Below, piece by piece: positions 42,908-50,945 of a stretch of DNA of 64,000 nucleotides (positions are counted from its first letter, which is position 1; each line of letters opens with the position of its first letter). The stretch is from Weimeria sp002480925 (lineage in GTDB: Bacteria > Bacillota > Clostridia > Lachnospirales > Lachnospiraceae), in NCBI RefSeq assembly GCF_052064335.1, contig NZ_JBQHVU010000009.1, forward strand, positions 31,273-95,272, written 5' to 3'. The notes beneath the pieces are model-generated. The model had not been told where the DNA came from. It saw nothing but the letters and a program-made list of their open reading frames with translations, and did not search any database. A program made the translations under genes and the position numbers.

Positions 42908-43420
42908 TTACTGCTTCAGATCGAATCCGCCGTTTGGAAGGACATCGCCTGTATTATAAGCTTTCCTGTTATAATTCGCTGTCTGCGGAGCCTTCCTGAT
43001 CTCCTCAAGAAGATTCATATCAAACTCCGTAAGCTCCATCGCATGACTCAAAAGAATCTGTATCTGCTCGTTGATATCATGCTCACGCTTTGCAGCCCTG
43101 ACCAGGTCATCCTTCGCCTTTTCAAGAGCCCTCTGCTCATCGGGCTGACCCGACAGGAGCGATATCACCTGCGTGACCGTAAGGACTGTGTCGTCATGGC
43201 CTAAGACAACTGACATGTCCTTAAGATTCTCTATTCTTTTATTCTGAAGGTTCTTCAGATCACTTGCTATATCATTTTCCTGATCTGTGATCTGTGTGAG
43301 AAGCTCGAGATCCCTTCCCCCTATAGCCTTCCTTTTCTTCTGGGAAAGGTCATATAAGGCTTCGTATCCTTTCTTCTCCTGCTGCATTATCAAAAGCAGT
43401 TCTCCTGCAAGACTTGCCAT
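42908..43420 (-). CDS. flgN: Flagellar export chaperone FlgN
   Basis: Helical protein of 170 residues, chaperone for FlgK and FlgL. It lies between flgM and flgK, the usual place. The family helix KGYEALYDLSQKKRKAI is at residues 17-33. The C-terminal YNRKAYNTGDVLPNGGFDLKQ resembles the tail of B. subtilis-type FlgN. The 179 bp between flgM and flgN (43421-43599) hold no gene or regulatory signal I can defend. Confidence 0.85.
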   Translation of the reverse strand: MASLAGELLLIMQQEKKGYEALYDLSQKKRKAIGGRDLELLTQITDQENDIASDLKNLQNKRIENLKDMSVVLGHDDTVLTVTQVISLLSGQPDEQRALEKAKDDLVRAAKREHDINEQIQILLSHAMELTEFDMNLLEEIRKAPQTANYNRKAYNTGDVLPNGGFDLKQ

Positions 43421-43599
43421 CCTGATCTCCTATACGCAATGAGCGGACCATCCTGCGCTATCCGCAAGACAATCCGCCCATCATAGGACAGTCTCTGCTG
43501 TCCGTGTGCCGTCCCGTCCCTGGAACAAGGGTGAACTTTGTACGCATCCTCTGCCTGACATAAACCTCCCTGTTGCCAGTCGGGCTTGAATCAAATCTA

Positions 43600-43875
43600 T
43601 CAGAGTGATAATCCGTTATACTTTGACAGCAGAACATCTGCAAAGTCTCCCGGATCCACCGTAACATCACCGCTGTACTTCTTCTTCATCGCAGCTACAA
43701 GATCGCTTCTCACATCAGAAGCCTGTGAAAGAGCTTCCTTAACCGTCTGAAAATCCTTTCCTGCAGAAGAGATATCTACCTCGTCTTGTCCGTTAGCCCT
43801 CTTTAAAGCCTTGGAACCGGAAGGCCGCCTTGTCTGATATACCTGTGTTATAGCATTATAAGCACTGATTCTCAT
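43600..43875 (-). CDS. flgM: Anti-sigma-28 factor FlgM
   Basis: Protein of 91 residues with the mostly disordered N-terminus and the C-terminal sigma-binding helices (VKEALSQASDVRSDLVAAMKKKY..., then DVLLSKY). It holds sigma-28 inactive until the hook is built and FlgM is exported. The GTG at 43884 is too close to the ribosome-binding site; AAAGGAG lies 8 nt before the ATG at 43875. First gene of the late operon. Confidence 0.9.
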   Translation of the reverse strand: MRISAYNAITQVYQTRRPSGSKALKRANGQDEVDISSAGKDFQTVKEALSQASDVRSDLVAAMKKKYSGDVTVDPGDFADVLLSKYNGLSL

Positions 43876-43920
43876 ACAGGACACTCCTTTCCGTTACTCT
43901 AATTTTTCTTTTCACCTTTT

Positions 43921-43947
43921 GTATCGGTAGCTGCCTCTGTTTTCTTA
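43921..43947 (-). promoter_or_regulatory. Sigma-28 type promoter of the flgM operon
   Basis: Minus strand: TAAG (43944-43947), 16-bp spacer, CCGATAC (43921-43927), close to the TAAA-N15-CCGATAT consensus of the flagellar sigma factor. Located 45 nt before the flgM ATG; implies feedback by FlgM on its own operon. Confidence 0.7.
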
Positions 43948-43969
43948 ACACCTTTTTTTAAAACTTTTG

Positions 43970-43998
43970 TTTACAAATAAATACATTTAATATATACT
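43970..43998 (+). promoter_or_regulatory. Promoter of the HAD hydrolase gene
   Basis: TTTACA (43970-43975), 17-bp spacer, TATACT (43993-43998). Diverges from the flgM promoter. Confidence 0.6.
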
Positions 43999-44010
43999 AT
44001 TGAAACCGAA

Positions 44011-44033
44011 GGCAGGAAGGTCTGCCGTTTTTT
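44011..44033 (+). terminator. Possible attenuator hairpin in the HAD leader
   Basis: 5-bp stem GGCAG/CTGCC followed by G and six T, between promoter and ribosome-binding site. Short stem, so it may be chance. Confidence 0.3.
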
Positions 44034-44047
44034 GAAAGGATCATCTG

Positions 44048-44767
44048 ATGGCATATAAAGCAGCGATTTTTGATATGGATGGAACAATCCTGGACACACT
44101 CTCTGACCTGACAAGCGCCCTTGATCATGCAATGGAGCAGGCAGGCCACAGGCATGACTTTTCAAGGGCTGATATAGCAGCCTTTTTCGGTAGTGGCGTC
44201 TATGTTGCAATAAAGCGCGCTCTTTCGGTAGAGAACGGTTTCCCGGAGGACAGGCTCTGCCTGATAGGCACTCCCGATGAGCCGGATGACTGCTTCAGTG
44301 ACGAGGCCGAGATAGATCGCATTTCCCAGATCTACAGGCCCTACTACGATACTCACTGTGATATAAAGACCGGCCCATATCCCGGCATCCCCAGGCTCCT
44401 GTCATCCCTGAGAGAGCGCGGGATCAGGACGGCTGTCGTCTCCAACAAGCCTGATCCCGCAGTAGCTACTCTTGTAAAGGACAAGTTCCCCGGGCTCTTT
44501 GATTTCGCTCTCGGAGAAAAGGATGGCATAAAAAGAAAGCCCGCTCCTGACATGGTAAATAAATGCCTGCAGGCATTAGGCTTATCCGCTAATGAATGTG
44601 TATATATAGGTGACTCGGAAGTGGATCTCGCAACCGGAAAGAACTCCGGCCTCGACGTGATAAGCGTAGACTGGGGCTTCCGTTCCAGAGCCTTCCTTGA
44701 GAAGCTCCCTGCAGAAAAAATAGTTTCATCAGCCATGGAGCTCCTTGATGCTATAGAAATGGCCTGA
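44048..44767 (+). CDS. HAD-superfamily phosphatase (phosphoglycolate phosphatase-like)
   Basis: Protein of 239 residues with the HAD motifs in order: FDMDGTILDT (residues 8-17), VVSNKPDP (about 135) and YIGDSEVDLATGKNSG (about 190). The cap between motif 1 and 2 fits the Gph/PGMB-like subfamily. The substrate cannot be told from sequence; phosphoglycolate or another small phosphoester is likely. AAAGGA precedes the ATG. It converges on the lysozyme gene with 8 nt between the stop codons. Confidence 0.9.
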   Translation: MAYKAAIFDMDGTILDTLSDLTSALDHAMEQAGHRHDFSRADIAAFFGSGVYVAIKRALSVENGFPEDRLCLIGTPDEPDDCFSDEAEIDRISQIYRPYYDTHCDIKTGPYPGIPRLLSSLRERGIRTAVVSNKPDPAVATLVKDKFPGLFDFALGEKDGIKRKPAPDMVNKCLQALGLSANECVYIGDSEVDLATGKNSGLDVISVDWGFRSRAFLEKLPAEKIVSSAMELLDAIEMA

Positions 44768-44775
44768 GGGCTTCC

Positions 44776-45732
44776 CTATTGGCCTGCTATGATCTGTATA
44801 TCCATATCGCACGCCCCGCTTATTCCCGGAACTACCCCCTCGTTCGAATACTGCCAGAAATCAAAATCATATGGTGTCTGGGGCAGCTTCTCATAATCGG
44901 CATACCATACAGGTATATCCGTTAGCGCTGACAGATCCAGTGAATAGGCTTCCCAGAGCATATTTGCATAGACCATGGGCTTATAGCCGGCCTTCTTTAT
45001 ACGGTCACAGAAGGCAGAGGCATTCCTCGTGAACTGTTCCCTGCTTACAGATGATGTACGGGCAGCCGGATCCTTGCTATGGTCCTTTAGCAGGATATGC
45101 TCAGGATCATAGCATACCGGCAGGTCAAGATCCCTCCCGCCAAGGATCGAGATCGCGTAGTCTGCCTCCTCTGCTGCCTCTTTCTCATTTATAGCCTGGG
45201 AAAACACATAAACACCCACATCCAGGCCTGCTGCCTCTGCATCTTTGATATTTTTTCTTGCAAGACTATCCTCATTAAGGCTTCCTGTATGGCCATAGCC
45301 TCTGTAGGCTATCCTTATTATGGCAAAGTCTATCCCGGCTTCCTTTACCTTTTTCCAGTCTATACTGCCCTGATGTCCTGATACATCCACGCCCATCCTG
45401 GAGCTGTGCCCTTCATCCTTATAGGAAAGAAAGCTGCCATTATGGACAAAGCTTCTGTCATCATACTCATTTGCCGGAATGGACGGATCTGTATAGGTCT
45501 CATAGGTCTGTCCGTATACATCGCGAAACTTGAATTTATGCCTTGTCGGCTTCTCCTGCACGCTGCTTCTATCCCTGTAAGATGCCCTCTTAGACCTCTG
45601 TTCCTTTTCGCCCGCATTTACTGAAGCTTTCCCCCTTTTCTCCTTCATTGCCTCCCCGCCTGCTCCGCAGGCCGTAAGAGCAAGTGAACATGCAAAAGCT
45701 AATACAAATACCGATATTATCCTTTTTCTCAC
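44776..45732 (-). CDS. GH25 lysozyme-type muramidase, lipoprotein
   Basis: Protein of 318 residues. An N-terminal lipoprotein signal ends in the lipobox LTAC (Cys21). A charged linker of about 70 residues leads to a GH25 domain with MGVDVSGHQGSIDW (about 116) and the catalytic D-x-E in CYDPEH (about 211). It probably cuts the MurNAc-GlcNAc bond in peptidoglycan outside the membrane. Start is GTG with AAGGAG upstream. It follows the zinc-ribbon membrane protein by 15 nt in the same operon. Confidence 0.9.
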   Translation of the reverse strand: MRKRIISVFVLAFACSLALTACGAGGEAMKEKRGKASVNAGEKEQRSKRASYRDRSSVQEKPTRHKFKFRDVYGQTYETYTDPSIPANEYDDRSFVHNGSFLSYKDEGHSSRMGVDVSGHQGSIDWKKVKEAGIDFAIIRIAYRGYGHTGSLNEDSLARKNIKDAEAAGLDVGVYVFSQAINEKEAAEEADYAISILGGRDLDLPVCYDPEHILLKDHSKDPAARTSSVSREQFTRNASAFCDRIKKAGYKPMVYANMLWEAYSLDLSALTDIPVWYADYEKLPQTPYDFDFWQYSNEGVVPGISGACDMDIQIIAGQ

Positions 45733-45747
45733 ACCAGACTCCTTATA

Positions 45748-46797
45748 TTACCTGCCAAGATAGTCATCATAGCTGCGGATTGATGCATCAGAATATCCGA
45801 AGCTAAGCCCACGATAGAGCACCTCAGTATAATAGGATTTGTGCTTCTTATCCGCATCGTCCTCACTTGGCGGAGTATCAAGCTCCATAAGCATCAGTTT
45901 CCCGTCTGAAACATCACCTGTGCATACCAGATATCTGATAGTACCATCCTTTTTCTCGCCTGTCACTACCACATAAGCCTTATCTCCCTTTGTCTTTTTA
46001 AGGAGTGTGTATGGTGATGAGATAGCGGTATTTTCCTTCATGCTGTTTTCAAGAGCGCTTGCCATCTGGTCCGTAGAGCCATCTCCTCTGATCACAGCCA
46101 GCTGATATAAAAGCCTTGACCCCTCCGAGCCAGTAAAGCGTATACACTCCTTATTCTTATGATCGAAATCCCTTAGTATATCTGTTGTGGTACCAGCCCT
46201 GTCGCTGTAATCCACATCATCATACAGGTCCATTGGATAGAGAAAGCTGAAGCTGCTATCTGCCTCACTGATATATGATGTATAGTCAGGCAGTGAAAGG
46301 ACGTTGGAATAATCCTCTACAGTTGAGGACTCTATCGAAAAGTAAGGACTTTCATCGTCCTCCTCGTCCTTTGCATCATTTCCCTCCTTATCCCTGTCCT
46401 TATCACTGCTTTCCATTTTGGATCTATCTGATTCCTCTGAAGACGCCTTACCTGCGTCAGATTTCTTGTCGTCCTTATCAAGAGTCTTTTCCTTTGAGCT
46501 GGATGCACTTGTCATTTCATTTCTTCCTGTGGCAAAAGGTCCCAGCCTGAAGTGCCAGGATATTACCACAAGCGCTATCAGGACCGTAAGAGCAAGGATC
46601 ACTGTCACCACTATAAGGCGTGAATTTGAGGATCCGCTTACGCTCCTTTCATTGACAGCCCTATCATATCCACCTTGATCGACTGGATCTGCAGATGAAA
46701 CTGGCTGTCTATTCTTTCTTTTATCTACCGAGGTTCCGCAATATTTACAGAAATTCGCCTTATCCGGTATTTCCTTGCCACAGTTCCTACAGTACAT
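45748..46797 (-). CDS. Zinc-ribbon single-pass membrane protein, unknown function
   Basis: Protein of 349 residues. A zinc ribbon (CRNCGKE...CKYCG) fills residues 3-22. One transmembrane helix lies at about 61-85. A long acidic Ser/Lys/Asp-rich linker (about 95-155) follows, then an outside domain of about 190 residues that I do not recognise. The zinc end faces the cytoplasm. Cotranscribed with the GH25 lysozyme, which suggests a cell-wall role. An AAGGAGG site lies 10 nt before the ATG. Confidence 0.8.
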   Translation of the reverse strand: MYCRNCGKEIPDKANFCKYCGTSVDKRKNRQPVSSADPVDQGGYDRAVNERSVSGSSNSRLIVVTVILALTVLIALVVISWHFRLGPFATGRNEMTSASSSKEKTLDKDDKKSDAGKASSEESDRSKMESSDKDRDKEGNDAKDEEDDESPYFSIESSTVEDYSNVLSLPDYTSYISEADSSFSFLYPMDLYDDVDYSDRAGTTTDILRDFDHKNKECIRFTGSEGSRLLYQLAVIRGDGSTDQMASALENSMKENTAISSPYTLLKKTKGDKAYVVVTGEKKDGTIRYLVCTGDVSDGKLMLMELDTPPSEDDADKKHKSYYTEVLYRGLSFGYSDASIRSYDDYLGR

Positions 46798-46827
46798 TTA
46801 GCTGACTTCCTCCTTATACATAAATAA

Positions 46828-46857
46828 AAAGGCCGGCGACTTTGGTCGCGGGCCTTT
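46828..46857 (-). terminator. Terminator after mreB
   Basis: Stem of 7+5 bp with one G/G mismatch (46828-46840 with 46845-46857), T run on the minus strand. Nearly symmetrical, so it could work in both directions. Confidence 0.8.
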
Positions 46858-46939
46858 ATCATGTCCTACCATTTTCTATCGGATCATATTCGAAATATCA
46901 TTCTCCCCGACTGATTACAGCCTTAGCCGTATGAATCTC

Positions 46940-47941
46940 TTATGCTTGTGACAGGTCATGGTTTCCGGCCATGAACTCTACATACTTACCTGTTCCTATA
47001 GCCACACAGGTCATCGGATCCTCAGCAGTCATAGTATTGATACCGGTCCTTTCCTCCATCAGCTCCTCGAGTCCACGGAGAAGCGATCCGCCTCCGGTCA
47101 GGATGATGCCTCTGTCTGCAACATCTGCTGCCAGCTCAGGCGGTGTCTTCTCAAGCACCGAATGAACTGCTTCTACTATCTGGGCAGTCGGCTCGCGAAG
47201 GGCTTCCTCGGTTTCCTCAGATGAGACCTCAATAGTCTTCGGAAGCCCGGTTACCAGGTTACGTCCTCTTACGTCCATTGTCTCCGGCGTCGTAAGAGGA
47301 TAGCATGTCCCTATATTTATCTTCATATCCTCTGCCGTTCTCTCACCGATCAGAAGATTATGCTTCTTTCTCATGTATCTGACCAGGGCCTCATCGAAAT
47401 TATCCCCGGCGATCTTTATAGAGGTAGAGACTACCGATCCGCCAAGCGAGATAACAGCGATATCAGATGTACCTCCTCCGATATCGACTATCATATTACC
47501 GCAAGGTCTGCTTATGTCGATTCCGGCACCGATTGCTGCCGCAATAGGCTCCTCTATGATAAACACCTCTCTGGCTCCTGCCGAATATGCAGCATCCTCT
47601 ACCGCACGCTTCTCGACCTCAGTAACACCTGAAGGTACGCAGACAGAGATACGAGGCTTTCTATAGCTTCTCTTGCCAAGTGCCTTCTGGATGAAGTACT
47701 TGATCATCTTCTCTGTGACAGTATAGTCAGAGATGACACCCTGACGGAGTGGTCTTACAGCTACTATATTTCCCGGAGTACGGCCAAGCATGAGTCTGGC
47801 CTCCTCTCCGATAGCTTTAATCTTATTAGTATCACGATCGAATGCTACGACCGATGGTTCCTTTAATACTACTCCCTTGCCCTTAAGGTAAACCAGTATG
47901 CTTGCTGTTCCTAAATCTATTCCAATATCTGTGGCAGCCAT
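46940..47941 (-). CDS. mreB: Rod-shape determining protein MreB/Mbl
   Basis: Bacterial actin of 333 residues that organises lateral wall synthesis under the membrane. The ATPase motifs are clear: GIDLGTAS at residue 7, DIGGGTSDIAVISLGG near 155 and LTGGGSLLRGLEE near 283. mreC and mreD are not next to it, so this may be one of several MreB paralogues; I cannot separate MreB from Mbl. It has its own promoter and terminator. Confidence 0.95.
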   Translation of the reverse strand: MAATDIGIDLGTASILVYLKGKGVVLKEPSVVAFDRDTNKIKAIGEEARLMLGRTPGNIVAVRPLRQGVISDYTVTEKMIKYFIQKALGKRSYRKPRISVCVPSGVTEVEKRAVEDAAYSAGAREVFIIEEPIAAAIGAGIDISRPCGNMIVDIGGGTSDIAVISLGGSVVSTSIKIAGDNFDEALVRYMRKKHNLLIGERTAEDMKINIGTCYPLTTPETMDVRGRNLVTGLPKTIEVSSEETEEALREPTAQIVEAVHSVLEKTPPELAADVADRGIILTGGGSLLRGLEELMEERTGINTMTAEDPMTCVAIGTGKYVEFMAGNHDLSQA

Positions 47942-47984
47942 TATGGTGCTCCTTCCGAAAATTATTTTAAGTCATACATCAAAT

Positions 47985-48013
47985 ATTATAAAATCATTGG
48001 ATGAATTTTTCAA
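47985..48013 (-). promoter_or_regulatory. Promoter of mreB
   Basis: Minus strand: TTGAAA (48008-48013), 17-bp spacer, TATAAT (47985-47990). Directly downstream of the heptamer repeats. Confidence 0.75.
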
Positions 48014-48027
48014 GTATTTTCTGTAGT

Positions 48028-48062
48028 GGCCAGGGGCCAGGGTTTAGGGTCCAGGGGTTAGG
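48028..48062. repeat. Heptamer repeat, left arm (G[GT][CT][CT]AGG x 5)
   Basis: Five 7-bp units in register. Inverted counterpart of 48081-48108, with 18 bp between, so the RNA could fold into a long imperfect hairpin. Confidence 0.9.
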
Positions 48063-48080
48063 GGATAATACTGATCCAGA

Positions 48081-48108
48081 CCCTGACCCCTAGCCCCTAT
48101 CCCCTAAC
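48081..48108. repeat. Heptamer repeat, right arm (CCCT[AG][AGTC]C x 4)
   Basis: CCCTGAC, CCCTAGC, CCCTATC, CCCTAAC in register. The uvrA stop codon (48090-48092) lies in it. Confidence 0.9.
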
Positions 48109-50945
48109 ACCTTCTTCAGATACTGGCCTGTATAGCTCTTCTTCACCTTGCAGATCTCTTCAGGCGTTCCCCGGGCTATTACAGTACCGCCTCCGTCTCC
48201 GCCCTCAGGGCCAAGATCTATTATATAGTCGGCTGTCTTTATCACGTCGAGATTATGCTCTATCACGACTACAGAATTACCTGTATCTGAAAGCTCTCTA
48301 AGGATCGATACCAGCTTTCTCACATCCTCGAAATGAAGCCCCGTGGTCGGCTCGTCAAGGACATAGATAGTCCGTCCTGTGCTCCGTCTCGAAAGCTCAG
48401 TGGCCAGCTTTATCCTCTGGGCCTCTCCTCCCGAAAGCTCTGTCGATGGCTGTCCAAGCCTAATATATCCGAGTCCTACATCCATAAGGGTCTTTATCTT
48501 GCGGTGGATCGATGGAACAGCTTCAAAAAACTTAACTGCCTCCTCAACGGTCATATCAAGTATATCATAGATAGACTTTCCCTTATACTTCACCTCAAGC
48601 GTCTCCCTGTTGTACCTCTGACCATGGCAAACCTCGCATGGCACATATACATCAGGCAGGAAATGCATCTCTATCTTTCTGATACCGTCTCCTCCGCAGG
48701 CCTCACACCGGCCTCCCTTGACATTGAAGGAAAACCTTCCCTTAGTGTATCCCCTGGCCTTTGCATCAGGTGTCGAAGCGAAAAGATCCCTGATAAGATC
48801 AAAGACTCCGGTATAGGTAGCCGGATTTGACCTTGGTGTCCGCCCTATAGGAGACTGATCTATATCGATTATCTTATCAAGCCCTTCTTCTCCCTCTATC
48901 CCGTCGCTGTCTCCAGGGATCGTTCTGGCACGGTTCAGATCTCTGGCTAGTGTCTTATATAATATCTCATTTATAAGAGATGATTTCCCCGAACCTGAAA
49001 CTCCGGTAACCACGGTCATTATCCCAAGAGGGATCCTTACATCTATATTTTTAAGATTATGCTCCCTTGCTCCCCTTATAGTAAGAAAACCGGAAGGCTT
49101 TCTCCTGTTCTCCGGCACTGGAATCTTCTTTTTACCGGAAAGATACTGACCAGTAAGGGAATCAGGGCAGGCTTCTACCTCCTCAGGAGTCCCGGCAGCC
49201 ACTACCTCTCCTCCATGCTCACCTGCTCCCGGCCCTATATCCACAAGGAAATCTGCCTCTCTCATCGTGTCCTCGTCATGCTCAACCACGATAAGGGTAT
49301 TTCCAAGGTTCCGAAGGCCCTTTAGGGAAGCCAGCAGCTTGTCATTGTCTCTCTGATGCAGACCAATGGAAGGCTCATCGAGAATATAGACCACTCCGAC
49401 AAGTCCTGATCCGATCTGAGTCGCAAGCCTTATACGCTGGGCTTCTCCTCCTGAAAGAGTCCCGGTAGCCCGCGAAAGAGACAGATAATCAAGTCCCACA
49501 TCATAGAGAAAGCCTACCCTGGCCTTTATCTCCCTTAAAACAAGTCTTCCTATCTTCATTTGCTGGTCTGAAAGCTGCATATTTTCCAGAAAGGGCTTCA
49601 GCTCCTTTATGGACATAGTTGTCATCTCATAGATATTCTTGTCAGCCACAGTAACCGCAAGTGCCTCAGGCTTCAGTCTCTGTCCATGACAGACAGGGCA
49701 TGGAGTTATTCTCATGAACTCCTCATAGCCTGCCTTTGCCGAATCGGATTTTGTTTCCCTGTATCTGCGCTTTGTGTTTTCGATAAGTCCCTCAAACTGC
49801 ACATCATATACTCCGCTAGACCATCTGCCCGAATAATGCACCTTTACAGTCCTGTCAAAACCATTTATGAACATATCCCTGATATTTGCTGGAAGCTGTC
49901 TGTATGGAGTGTCCAGAGAAAAACCGTATTCCTTTGAAAGAGCCTCAAGAAGGGCATGGGAATAGCTTTTGGGATCCTTTGAATTCTGCCAGCCTATGAC
50001 CTGAACGCAGCCCTCGTTGAACGAAAGCTTCTGATCAGGTATCATAAGTCTCTCGTCAAATTCCATTCTGTATCCGAGTCCGTAGCATTCAGGGCAGGCG
50101 CCAAATGGATTGTTGAAGGAAAAGGTCCTTGGCTCTATCTCATCGATCGAGCTACCGTCATAGGGGCATGAATAGCTTTCTGAAAACCTCATCGGTTCGC
50201 CGCCTATCACATCTATTATCACAAGCCCGCCTGAAAGCTTCAGGGCATTCTCAAGAGATCCTGTAAGCCTTGACTCTATACCCTCCTTCATTGAAAGTCT
50301 GTCTACGACTATCTCTATATTATGCTTTTTATTCTTGTCGAGCTTTATGTCCTCGTTCAGGTCATAAAGATTGCCATCAGCTATCACACGGACATAGCCG
50401 CTCTTTCTCGCTCTCTCAAAAAGCTTCTCCTGGGCGCCCTTCCTGCCCCTTACAACAGGAGAAAGGACCTGGAATTTCGTCCTCTCAGGAAGCTTCTTTA
50501 TGGCATCGCACATCTGATCCACGGTCTGTCTGTAGATCGGCCTTCCGCATTTGGGACAATGAGGTATCCCGCACCTGGCATAGAGAAGTCTCAGATAATC
50601 ATAAATCTCAGTCACAGTACCGACTGTTGAACGGGGATTATGGTTGGTAGACTTCTGATCTATGGATATTGCCGGAGGCAGTCCCTCGATCTTATCCACA
50701 TCAGGCTTTTCCATCTGCCCTAAGAACTGTCTCGCATAGCTCGACAGAGACTCCATATATCTCCTCTGTCCCTCGGCAAAGATAGTATCAAAGGCCAGCG
50801 AGCTCTTTCCAGAGCCTGACAGCCCTGTAAATACAGTAAACGAATCCCTTGGAATGTCAAGATCTATATTTTTAAGATTATGTACCCTTGCCCCCCTGAT
50901 CCTTATGTACTTACGCGGTATCAGCGAATCAGCTGCTTTCTTCAC
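48090..50945 (-). CDS. uvrA: Excinuclease ABC subunit A
   Basis: DNA-damage recognition ATPase of 951 residues. Two ABC modules with P-loops GLSGSGKSS (about residue 39) and GVSGSGKSS (about 647), two LSGGEAQR signatures, and zinc modules. The module near residue 260 reads C-P-Y-D where most UvrA have C-P-x-C, so one zinc ligand is replaced by Asp; the later CPEC and the CEAC/CEVC module are intact. The last four residues and the stop codon come from heptamer repeat. Overlaps uvrB by 17 nt. Confidence 0.97.
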   Translation of the reverse strand: MKKAADSLIPRKYIRIRGARVHNLKNIDLDIPRDSFTVFTGLSGSGKSSLAFDTIFAEGQRRYMESLSSYARQFLGQMEKPDVDKIEGLPPAISIDQKSTNHNPRSTVGTVTEIYDYLRLLYARCGIPHCPKCGRPIYRQTVDQMCDAIKKLPERTKFQVLSPVVRGRKGAQEKLFERARKSGYVRVIADGNLYDLNEDIKLDKNKKHNIEIVVDRLSMKEGIESRLTGSLENALKLSGGLVIIDVIGGEPMRFSESYSCPYDGSSIDEIEPRTFSFNNPFGACPECYGLGYRMEFDERLMIPDQKLSFNEGCVQVIGWQNSKDPKSYSHALLEALSKEYGFSLDTPYRQLPANIRDMFINGFDRTVKVHYSGRWSSGVYDVQFEGLIENTKRRYRETKSDSAKAGYEEFMRITPCPVCHGQRLKPEALAVTVADKNIYEMTTMSIKELKPFLENMQLSDQQMKIGRLVLREIKARVGFLYDVGLDYLSLSRATGTLSGGEAQRIRLATQIGSGLVGVVYILDEPSIGLHQRDNDKLLASLKGLRNLGNTLIVVEHDEDTMREADFLVDIGPGAGEHGGEVVAAGTPEEVEACPDSLTGQYLSGKKKIPVPENRRKPSGFLTIRGAREHNLKNIDVRIPLGIMTVVTGVSGSGKSSLINEILYKTLARDLNRARTIPGDSDGIEGEEGLDKIIDIDQSPIGRTPRSNPATYTGVFDLIRDLFASTPDAKARGYTKGRFSFNVKGGRCEACGGDGIRKIEMHFLPDVYVPCEVCHGQRYNRETLEVKYKGKSIYDILDMTVEEAVKFFEAVPSIHRKIKTLMDVGLGYIRLGQPSTELSGGEAQRIKLATELSRRSTGRTIYVLDEPTTGLHFEDVRKLVSILRELSDTGNSVVVIEHNLDVIKTADYIIDLGPEGGDGGGTVIARGTPEEICKVKKSYTGQYLKKVLGDRG

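Noticed and set aside
43458..43670. 70-residue reading frame after flgM
   Set aside because: It overlaps flgM in another frame, has odd composition and no ribosome-binding site.
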